In this document: in pieces, positions 14,686-21,968 of the stretch
Layout: each line of letters opens with the position of its first letter
Numbering within the stretch: the first letter of the stretch is position 1
Assembly: GCA_019323015.1 (NCBI GenBank)
Contig: JAHWHY010000006.1
Span: 19,751 to 83,750 of the forward strand
Length of the DNA: 64,000 bases
Direction of reading: 5' to 3'
From: Candidatus Woesearchaeota archaeon
Lineage (GTDB): Archaea; Nanobdellota; Nanobdellia; Woesearchaeales; ARS49
Translations under genes and position numbers: made by a program
The notes under the pieces: model-generated
The model's database searches: none
What the model was told of the DNA's origin: nothing
The model's input: the letters and a program-made list of their open reading frames with translations, nothing else

Positions 14686-15849
14686 ATGGTTGAGATTTCA
14701 GAGAGGGGGCAGGAGCTTCCTGACTTGGAGATTGAAAAACTGATAGAGATTGCTGTAGAGCATCCTGAGATTATTTCTTTAGGTCCTGGTGAGCCTGATT
14801 TTGACTTGCATCAGGATTTGGTGAAGCACACAAAAAAGGTTGCGCATTTAGTGAATCATTATGCTCCTGCAGGTGGATTAAAAGAGCTAAGAGAGGCGCT
14901 TGCAAAAAAATTAAGAAAAGACAATAAGATAAAGACAGATCCAGACAATATTGTTGTTACCTGTGGAAGCCAGGATGCTTTGGTTCTTGGTGCTGCATGC
15001 TGTCTTGATGTTTCTGAGCAGATTATTCTTCCTAATCCTGGTTACATGGCTTTTCTTTCAACTTTTGAGTTGTTTAATGCTAATCCTAGGTTTGTTGAAT
15101 TAAAGGAAGAAGATGATTATGCGATGAATCCTGATTTGATTAAGAAAGCGATTGACAAGAAAAAGACAAAAGTTTTGCTGATTAATTCTCCTTCAAACCC
15201 GACAGGCAATGTCATGACAAAGAAGATTTTAGAGGAGGTTGCTGATATTGTTGTTGATAATGACTTGTATGTTTTTTCAGATGAAGCTTATGAAAAGATT
15301 TTGTTTGATGATGCAAAGCATTACTCTATTGGTTCTTTCAATGGCATGAAGGATTATGCAGTTACTTTTCAGACTTTTTCAAAGAGTTTTGCTATGTGCG
15401 GCCACAGGCTTGGCTATGTTGCAGCTCCGCCTGAGCTTGCAGAGGCAATTAAAAAGACTCATGTTCTTACGACTGTTTGCGCGCCTACTATCTCTCAGTT
15501 GATTGGCATCAAGGCTTTGAAGATGGGTGAAAAGCATGCAAAGCAGATGGTAAAAGAGTATACAAGGAGAAGAAAATTGATTGTTCCTCGCTTGAATGAG
15601 ATGGGCATAAGTTGTCCTATGCCTAAGGGCGCGTTTTATGCTTTTGGTAATATTCAGTATTATGACAAGAGCAGCAAGAGGTTTGTCTTGAATATGATTA
15701 AGAAGGCAAAGGTTGCTGCTGTTCCTGGAATTGATTTTGGCACTGCAGGAGAAGGTCATGTGCGGTTTTCTTTTGCTACAGATTATAAATTAATACAAAA
15801 AGCACTTGATAGGATGGAGCCATGGCTAAAAAAATACAAGAAGAGATGA
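14686..15849 (+). CDS. PLP-dependent aminotransferase class I/II
   Basis: 387 residues, fold type I. The conserved segments are SLGPGEPDF, YAPAGGLKELREALA, the Asn of NSPSNPTGNVM, the DEAYEKILFD Asp that pairs with the PLP pyridine nitrogen, the Schiff-base Lys in TFSKSFAMCGHRLGY and the C-terminal substrate Arg region (EGHVRFSFA). The start at 14686 follows a GAGGTG site. It overlaps porG by 28 bp, so the aminotransferase and the ferredoxin oxidoreductase are co-expressed, suggesting oxidation of amino-acid-derived 2-oxoacids (Ala or Asp). Confidence 0.93.
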   Translation: MVEISERGQELPDLEIEKLIEIAVEHPEIISLGPGEPDFDLHQDLVKHTKKVAHLVNHYAPAGGLKELREALAKKLRKDNKIKTDPDNIVVTCGSQDALVLGAACCLDVSEQIILPNPGYMAFLSTFELFNANPRFVELKEEDDYAMNPDLIKKAIDKKKTKVLLINSPSNPTGNVMTKKILEEVADIVVDNDLYVFSDEAYEKILFDDAKHYSIGSFNGMKDYAVTFQTFSKSFAMCGHRLGYVAAPPELAEAIKKTHVLTTVCAPTISQLIGIKALKMGEKHAKQMVKEYTRRRKLIVPRLNEMGISCPMPKGAFYAFGNIQYYDKSSKRFVLNMIKKAKVAAVPGIDFGTAGEGHVRFSFATDYKLIQKALDRMEPWLKKYKKR

Positions 15850-16376
15850 TTGCAGTAAGGCTGCATGGAAGAGGCGGTCAGGGTGTTAAGAAAGCTGCCC
15901 AGATTTTAGCTAGGGCTGCGTATCTTGCAGGTTATTATACTCAGGATTTTGCCTTGTATGGTGCAGAACGTAGAGGTGCTCCTGTCACTAGTTTTGTTAG
16001 GCTTAGCAAGAAGCCTATAAATACAAGGGGTTATGTCTGGAATCCTGATTTCATCATTGTTCTTGATGATACTCTGGAGTTGTCCTGTCACATGCAGGGA
16101 AGAAAAAAGACTACAAAGGAATTGATTAATACTGAAAAAGATTTGAAAATAAAGGTTGATTACTGCAGGGTTGATGCTACTGGTGTTGCTGTTCAGGTGC
16201 TTGGCAAGAACATTCCGAATATTGCTTTATTAGGTGCTTTTGTGAAGATTTTTGAGCCTATTACTTTGGAGCATCTTGCAAAGGCTGTTGAGATTGAATT
16301 AGGCAAGAGGCATCCAGAGGCTGTGAAGAAAAACATGCAGGCTGCAAAGATTTGTTATGAAAAGGTGGTATGTTGA
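15822..16376 (+). CDS. porG: 2-oxoacid:ferredoxin oxidoreductase, gamma subunit
   Basis: 184 residues. The N-terminal RLHGRGGQGVKKAAQILARAA is the gamma-subunit signature, followed by YGAERRGAPVTSFVR. This subunit packs against alpha and forms the CoA/substrate side of the enzyme. The order gamma-delta-alpha-beta with overlapping genes is the archaeal four-subunit pyruvate:ferredoxin oxidoreductase order. It overlaps the upstream aminotransferase gene by 28 bp and porD by 7 bp. Confidence 0.95.
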   Translation: MAKKIQEEMIAVRLHGRGGQGVKKAAQILARAAYLAGYYTQDFALYGAERRGAPVTSFVRLSKKPINTRGYVWNPDFIIVLDDTLELSCHMQGRKKTTKELINTEKDLKIKVDYCRVDATGVAVQVLGKNIPNIALLGAFVKIFEPITLEHLAKAVEIELGKRHPEAVKKNMQAAKICYEKVVC

Positions 16377-16681
16377 GCAAGTTAATCAAGGAAAAGGATA
16401 TTAAGAATCTTGGGAAAAAAGGTGTTCCTTATGCTGTTGAAAAGCAGCAATTAGTTGAGCGTGCTAATTGGAGGACTTTTAAGCCTGTTATTGATTACTC
16501 TAAGTGTATTAAGTGTGGTTTGTGCTGGCTACATTGTCCTGATGCGGCTTATGATGTTAATGAGGAGGGTTTTCCTGTCTGTAATGGAAAGGTGTGCAAG
16601 GGTTGCTTGCTTTGTGTTGATATCTGTCCTGTTAAGTGTATTTCAGTTGAGCAAGAAAGGGGGAAGTTGCATAAAAAATGA
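16370..16681 (+). CDS. porD: 2-oxoacid:ferredoxin oxidoreductase, delta (ferredoxin) subunit
   Basis: 103 residues with two [4Fe-4S] ferredoxin motifs, CIKCGLCWLHCP (about residue 44) and CKGCLLCVDICP (about residue 79), preceded by a basic N-terminus. It passes electrons from the TPP site in the beta subunit to free ferredoxin. The stop codon overlaps the start of porA. Confidence 0.95.
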   Translation: MLSKLIKEKDIKNLGKKGVPYAVEKQQLVERANWRTFKPVIDYSKCIKCGLCWLHCPDAAYDVNEEGFPVCNGKVCKGCLLCVDICPVKCISVEQERGKLHKK

Positions 16682-17817
16682 TTGACATACTTGATGGCAA
16701 TGCATGTGCAGCATGGGGTGCTAGAAGAGCTAAAGTTCAGTGTGTTCCTGTTTTTCCTATAACTCCTACTACTGAGATTATTGAGACTATTGCTGCATGG
16801 AAGGCAAAGGGAGAGTTTCCTGGAGAGTTTGTTGTGCTTGATTCAGAGCATAGTGCTGCTTCTGCTGCTCTTGGTGCCTCTATGACTGGTGCAAGGACTT
16901 TTACTGCTACTTCATCTCAGGGCTTGTTGTTGATGCATGAGATCCTTCCTATTATTTCTGGGTGTAGGACTCCTATGGTTATGACTACTGTGTCTAGATG
17001 TCTTTCTGCTCCTATTGGCTTGTGGCCTGATCATAATGATACTTTGGCTATGCGTGATGCTGGCTGGATTATGTTGATTTGTGAGACTAATCAGGAGGTT
17101 TTTGATAGTGTGATTATGGGTTATAAGATTTCTGAGAATCCTAAGATTCTTTTGCCTGTTATTGTAAACATGGATGGTTTTGTTCATTCTTATACTAGGA
17201 CAGAGGTTGATGTTCCTGAGCAGAAGATGGTTGATAAGTTCCTTCCTCATCCTGAATTAGAAATAAGATTAGATGTCAAGAAGCCGATGACTCTTGGTAT
17301 TCCTGCAATGGGCCTGGATTACATGAGGTATAGGCAGCAATTGCATAAGGCTATGCTTGATTCTTTTGATGTGATTGACAAGGTTCAGAAGGAATGGGCT
17401 AAATTGACTGGCAGGAAGTATGAGTTTTTGGATGAGTATAAGACTAAAGATGCTAAGGCAGTTATTGTCATGATTGGTGCTAATTCAACTATTGCTCGTT
17501 CTGCTGTTGATACCATGAGGAAAAAAGGCAAAAAAGTCGGCTTGTTAAGGATTAGATTATTCAGGCCTTTTCCTGAAAAACAATTAAGAAACGCTCTTGA
17601 GAAAATTGATCATATTGCTGTGATTGACCAGAATATCTGTCCTGGTATGGGTGGTATTCTTTATCCAGAGATTAAGATGGCATTAAGTGGAACTAAGAAA
17701 GTTGTTGGCAATTATATTCAGGGCTTGGGTGGAAATTTTGTTTCAGAGCAGGATTATATTGATATCTTAGATGATATAATGAAAGCAAAAGCAGATGATA
17801 GAAAATGGCAGATGTAG
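16678..17817 (+). CDS. porA: 2-oxoacid:ferredoxin oxidoreductase, alpha subunit
   Basis: 379 residues. The N-terminal half holds the pyrimidine-side TPP domain: AAWGARRAKVQCVPVFPITPTTEIIE, DSEHSAASAALGASMTGARTFTATSSQGL and the catalytic-region P-x-x-S/WPDHND. The C-terminal half is the transketolase C-like domain (VIVMIGANSTIARSAVD... GLLRIRLFRPFP). Together these identify the pyruvate/2-oxoacid family. It overlaps porB by 13 bp. Substrate preference (pyruvate rather than branched or aryl 2-oxoacids) is inferred only from family similarity. Confidence 0.95.
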   Translation: MIDILDGNACAAWGARRAKVQCVPVFPITPTTEIIETIAAWKAKGEFPGEFVVLDSEHSAASAALGASMTGARTFTATSSQGLLLMHEILPIISGCRTPMVMTTVSRCLSAPIGLWPDHNDTLAMRDAGWIMLICETNQEVFDSVIMGYKISENPKILLPVIVNMDGFVHSYTRTEVDVPEQKMVDKFLPHPELEIRLDVKKPMTLGIPAMGLDYMRYRQQLHKAMLDSFDVIDKVQKEWAKLTGRKYEFLDEYKTKDAKAVIVMIGANSTIARSAVDTMRKKGKKVGLLRIRLFRPFPEKQLRNALEKIDHIAVIDQNICPGMGGILYPEIKMALSGTKKVVGNYIQGLGGNFVSEQDYIDILDDIMKAKADDRKWQM

Positions 17818-18713
17818 ATTTTAATATAAAGGAGGAAATGAAGAAACCGCATTTGATTACTGGGGGCACTTTTGCTTGTGCTGGATGTAATCCTGTGCTA
17901 GGCATTAGGTTGACGCTTATTGCTTTGGGAAAGAATGTGATTATGGTTAATTCTTCTGGCTGCATGACTCTGACAGCCACATGGCCTTTTACTCCGTATA
18001 GGATTCCTTGGGTTCATGGTGCTATTGAAAATGGCGGTTCAGTTGCTGCGGGTATCTTGATGGGCTTGAAAGCTCTTAAGAAAGATAAAGGAACTCATGT
18101 TGTTGTTTATGCTGGTGATGGTGCTACTTATGATATTGGCTTGCAGGCTTTGAGTGGTATGGTTCACAGGAAAGAAAAAATAATTTACATTTGTTATAAT
18201 AATTGTCAGTTTGCTAATACTGGCCATCAGGCTTCTAGTGCTACAGAGCAATTTGCAAGGACTACTACTACTCCTCCTCCTTTGGGCAATCCTTTGCCTA
18301 GGAAGAACATGGCTAAGATGATGGCTATGGGTGGTGCAGATTACTGTGCTACTGCTTGTGTTTCTTTTCCTTTTGATTTTATCAAAAAGTTAAGGAAGGC
18401 TGCTAAGGTTGAGGGTTCTGTTTTCATTGATTTATTGTCTCCTTGCGAGCCAGGCTGGCTTGTCAAGCCTAATGAAACAATTAAGGCAGGCAAACTAATG
18501 GTTGAATCCGGCATGTGGCCTTTGTATGAGATTGAGAAAAAGAAAATAACAATCAATCATAAGCCTCAGATGATTCCTGTCAAAGAAGCTCTTAAGATGC
18601 AGGGTCGTTTCAAGCACTTAACAGAAGAGCAAATCGGCGAAATCCAGGAAACAGTTATCAAAGAATGGGAAATGATTACAAAAGGAAGATTCTGGGAAGC
18701 TGAGGAGTATTAG
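17805..18713 (+). CDS. porB: 2-oxoacid:ferredoxin oxidoreductase, beta (TPP) subunit
   Basis: 302 residues. TFACAGCNPVLGIRL gives the first cluster cysteines, NSSGCMT and WVHGAIENGGSVAAGI follow, and the TPP/Mg-binding motif is YAGDGATYDIGLQALSG near residue 101, ending in the NN of CYNNCQFANTGHQ. Later YCATACV and SPCEPGW supply the remaining conserved cysteines. It completes a porGDAB operon that makes acetyl-CoA, CO2 and reduced ferredoxin. Confidence 0.95.
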   Translation: MADVDFNIKEEMKKPHLITGGTFACAGCNPVLGIRLTLIALGKNVIMVNSSGCMTLTATWPFTPYRIPWVHGAIENGGSVAAGILMGLKALKKDKGTHVVVYAGDGATYDIGLQALSGMVHRKEKIIYICYNNCQFANTGHQASSATEQFARTTTTPPPLGNPLPRKNMAKMMAMGGADYCATACVSFPFDFIKKLRKAAKVEGSVFIDLLSPCEPGWLVKPNETIKAGKLMVESGMWPLYEIEKKKITINHKPQMIPVKEALKMQGRFKHLTEEQIGEIQETVIKEWEMITKGRFWEAEEY

Positions 18714-18721
18714 TTCTTAAT

Positions 18722-19240
18722 TCAATTATTTTCAAAAGACTGTTCCATTGCAGTTACAATGCCTGGGCCTCTTTCTCTGCGAGGGAATAACTGGGCGTGC
18801 AAATGATCTACTGTTTGTCCTGCATATTCGCCAACATTGATTCCTATATTGTATGCTATCCTGTCTGGCTTTAATCTTAAATATTTGTTCTGTAGCATTT
18901 TTGTTGCTTTTTCTACTATTTTTTTCCTTACATTTTCATCTGCTGGTCGTGGATCAGCTCTTAATGATCTGTAAAACCGAACAATCCTCTCTGGATCTGC
19001 GTCATATATGTCTCTGATTGCCTGTGCAGTTGCAGGTATTGCATCTACAAATCCCTCCAACTCTGCCCCTCTTAAGTCTTCAAGGCGCTCAACATGTTCT
19101 TTTGCTATTACAATAGAATGTCCTGGTGTTGCAGGCGTGACTGAAAGAATTGCGTAGGCATGTTCATTCTCAAAGATGATTTTGCCTTCTTCTTTCTTCC
19201 AAACATCATACAATTTGCAAAATATGTCGTTTGATTTCAT
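18722..19240 (-). CDS. HIT-domain protein with HxHxQ active site
   Basis: 172 residues. The N-terminal part IIFENEHAYAILSVTPATPGHSIVIAKEHVERLEDL is the HIT fold, and the nucleotide-binding motif near residue 150 is DHLHAQLFPRR. The third His of the normal H-x-H-x-H triad is Gln, a pattern found in the GalT branch of the superfamily. The middle is longer than in typical Fhit/Hint proteins (about 110-150). It may be a nucleoside-phosphate hydrolase or transferase. It is convergent with porB, 8 bp apart. Confidence 0.82.
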   Translation of the reverse strand: MKSNDIFCKLYDVWKKEEGKIIFENEHAYAILSVTPATPGHSIVIAKEHVERLEDLRGAELEGFVDAIPATAQAIRDIYDADPERIVRFYRSLRADPRPADENVRKKIVEKATKMLQNKYLRLKPDRIAYNIGINVGEYAGQTVDHLHAQLFPRRERGPGIVTAMEQSFENN

Positions 19241-19258
19241 AGTAAAAAATAAAAAAAT

Positions 19259-20896
19259 CTATTTCCCATACCCAATTAATTCTGCAACTGGTTCGTCTTC
19301 ATCCAGCTTCAGGTAGGCGTTTGTTCCATTGTTGTTGAACTGCCTGATGACGTGGACGTCGTCGTCGCCTGAGCTTTTGACATACTCAAACCAGCATCTG
19401 TTCTCTGGATCCACGTTTGTAACAGTTCTTAATTTGCTGTCTGGTATGTTGTATACCATTAGGTCTGTGTTGCTTTCCCAGTCATATGGGCAGAGCAGCA
19501 GGTTTTCACTGTCAGGTGTTATGCCTATCAGTGCAAGGTCTGAGCCTTCAACAGAGATAACAGCATCTTTCCCACCAGTAACTAGGCTTTCTAGCAATAT
19601 AACAACATCATTGGTCTCAACATCTCTTGCCTGTATGGCAGCGTATTTTCCGTCATTTGTGACGAGCACGTTTCCATTGCTGTACTCATCCTCATTGTTG
19701 TCTCCTACTTCAGTAAATGCGTGTGTCTGCGGGTCATACAGGTTTATCTGTGATCCTTCTGTCTGTGTAGACCAGTGTTGTATCACTGCTCTTCCGTCTG
19801 CTGAGAATCCTTTGCAGTATGAGTCTTCAACTCCTGCAACCCATTCTAATGGGTCTTCAAACCATTGTGTTTCAGCATCAAAGATGAATGTCCTGTGGTT
19901 CTTGCGGTCCTGGAATGCAGCGACTTTGCCGTCTAGTGACATTCTGTCAAACTGGAAGTTTTCATTTACAGTTGTCACTGGCGCTATAAAGGTTGGATTT
20001 AGTCCGCCTTGTGTTGTGTCAACATACCACCATTCATAGTCTGTGTGATTCGGTCCTACTGAGAATTTTGCTATCATGCCTGCTCCGTCATGGGATAATC
20101 TGAATTCCCAGCCGAGTCCTCTGTTTGCTGGCAGAATTAATGGTTTTGTCACGTCATTTAGTGCGTCATAAACAAATATTTCTTCTTGCACTGGAACCCA
20201 TTTGCTGAATACAGCTGTGTTTCCTGAGCTTGCAAGCAGGTTCGTGCATTCCTGCTTGCCTGAACTTATCTGTACAAGAATTCCTTCTGGGAATGTGCTT
20301 GTGCCTGGCTTTAGAGCGTATGTTGTGGTTATAAAGTTTTCGTCTTGTTGGCCTATAAACACTATGTCTCCCAGGGTTCCTTTTATGTCTGAATATAATG
20401 CATTTGGAAACAGCTGTTCTGTATCATTAGTTGATACTCTGTGCAAGAATACCTGTCCGCCATCAACCCCGTCCCAGGCATAGAATAATACTTTGTCTGG
20501 TGTGATTGCTCTTGCGTTTTCGCCGATATATGCGAATTCTTCTGATTCAAATAATACTGCTCCGCTTTCATCAAATATGTTTAGTCTTACTTTGTCCTTG
20601 CCGACTTTTTTCTTGGCTATTACATTGTTTCCTGCAAGGCCTAGTGTGATATTGTCTTGTTCAGAATTTCTTGAAAGGTTGTGTATTTGTCCGTCTTTGT
20701 GCATTGCTGCTTCAATATCGTCTTCAATTGATGTTTTTAATGCAATCCTGCTTCCGTCTTCAGAAATATCTACAATTTGTGATACGTGCTGTTGTTGTGG
20801 TCCCTGAACATCAACGTATTCTGTGACTTTTTCAACACATCCTGGTAATAGTATTGATGCTATTGCTGCGATTAATCCTGATTTTTTTCTTTTCAT
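19259..20896 (-). CDS. Secreted lipoprotein with TolB-like beta-propeller
   Basis: 545 residues. The signal peptide ends LLPGC (lipobox). The mature protein consists of repeated blades with the S/D-x-D-G-x-x-A pattern typical of TolB/WD40-like propellers: DISEDGSRIAL, RLSHDGAGMIAKF, RMSLDGKVAAF, GFSADGRAVIQ, VTNDGKYAAIQA and ITPDSENLLL. It is presumably anchored to the outer face of the membrane and used for protein or ligand binding. It is alone on the minus strand between the HIT gene and the antiporter. Confidence 0.82.
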   Translation of the reverse strand: MKRKKSGLIAAIASILLPGCVEKVTEYVDVQGPQQQHVSQIVDISEDGSRIALKTSIEDDIEAAMHKDGQIHNLSRNSEQDNITLGLAGNNVIAKKKVGKDKVRLNIFDESGAVLFESEEFAYIGENARAITPDKVLFYAWDGVDGGQVFLHRVSTNDTEQLFPNALYSDIKGTLGDIVFIGQQDENFITTTYALKPGTSTFPEGILVQISSGKQECTNLLASSGNTAVFSKWVPVQEEIFVYDALNDVTKPLILPANRGLGWEFRLSHDGAGMIAKFSVGPNHTDYEWWYVDTTQGGLNPTFIAPVTTVNENFQFDRMSLDGKVAAFQDRKNHRTFIFDAETQWFEDPLEWVAGVEDSYCKGFSADGRAVIQHWSTQTEGSQINLYDPQTHAFTEVGDNNEDEYSNGNVLVTNDGKYAAIQARDVETNDVVILLESLVTGGKDAVISVEGSDLALIGITPDSENLLLCPYDWESNTDLMVYNIPDSKLRTVTNVDPENRCWFEYVKSSGDDDVHVIRQFNNNGTNAYLKLDEDEPVAELIGYGK

Positions 20897-20983
20897 TTTT
20901 GTCTTGTCCCCACTATTAATCTTACAGAGGATAAAGAATGCGATCCTTTATAAAGTTAATGTGTAAATACCACCAAAAGGTGG

Positions 20984-21967
20984 TTACATTAAAAAGAACT
21001 GAAGTACAAAGAAAATAGCATATATGGACACTAAGACAATGCCGTGTTTCCAGGTTATCTGTTTTTTTGTCATGAAATACAAGCCAAGTAAAACAGTGCC
21101 CATCATAATAATACAAGCAAATAATATTGAGTTAAATGCTATCTCTATGGGGTGTATTATTGCGATTATTCCAAGAACAAGTGTTGAGTTTGCTATGATT
21201 GAGCCTAGTAAATCTCCAAATGCCAAGCTGCTTATTCCTTTCAGTATTGACTTCACTTCAACCATTACTTCTGGTAAAGAAGTTCCTAAAGCAATTATTG
21301 TCAAGCCAACTACATAGGGGGAGATTCCTGCCATTGCAGCTATCTGTGATGCAGAGTATATCAGCCAGCGCGCGCCTAATAATAATGCCACAATGCATCC
21401 TGCAAAAACAAAGCCATCCCGCCAGAGTGTTTTCAGCTTGACATCTTTCTTCATCTTGCCCATCTTTCCTTCTTTCAGCCACAAGCTCGCGATGTATGCT
21501 CCAAAGCCAGCTAATAATATTATGCCGTCTGGTCTTGTGAGTGCACCATCACTAACAAGAATCACAGGCAGTGCAGCTAACGCAAGTGTCTGGAAAAATG
21601 TTTTTCCCACAATGGGGTGTTCCATTTTTATTGTTCTGCCAACTATTACCATGATACCTAATACTAATGTCAAGTCGCTGATATTTGAGCCAACCACAGT
21701 GCCAAACACCATGCTGGTTTCTCCTGCAAGTGCTCCTGTTATTGATGCAACTAGTTCAGGAAGAGATGTGCCTACTGCAACAACTAAAAACCCAATCAAA
21801 TAATGGCTTATCCCCAACTTCTTGGCATAATTAGAAATCCCGTATATTGCAAGGTCCGATGATTTTAATACAATTATCAGGCTGAGAACACAGGCTATGG
21901 AGTAAAATACAATAGGGTAATTATGGCCAAATTGCTGGCCCAGCTCCATTATGCCTGCTAATACCAT
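20984..21967 (-). CDS. CaCA-family cation/proton or sodium/calcium antiporter
   Basis: 327 residues with two homologous halves of about five membrane helices. Each half holds the alpha repeat: VAVGTSLPELVASITGALAGETSMVFGTVVGSNISDLTLVLG near residue 61 and IALGTSLPEVMVEVKSILKGISSLAFGDLLGSIIANSTLVLG near residue 225, with the G-T-S-L-P-E and G-S-x-x-x-N motifs that bind Ca/Na. It lies 1 bp after a P-type ATPase gene, so the two probably form a cation-efflux operon. Confidence 0.94.
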   Translation of the reverse strand: MVLAGIMELGQQFGHNYPIVFYSIACVLSLIIVLKSSDLAIYGISNYAKKLGISHYLIGFLVVAVGTSLPELVASITGALAGETSMVFGTVVGSNISDLTLVLGIMVIVGRTIKMEHPIVGKTFFQTLALAALPVILVSDGALTRPDGIILLAGFGAYIASLWLKEGKMGKMKKDVKLKTLWRDGFVFAGCIVALLLGARWLIYSASQIAAMAGISPYVVGLTIIALGTSLPEVMVEVKSILKGISSLAFGDLLGSIIANSTLVLGIIAIIHPIEIAFNSILFACIIMMGTVLLGLYFMTKKQITWKHGIVLVSIYAIFFVLQFFLM

Positions 21968-21968
21968 T

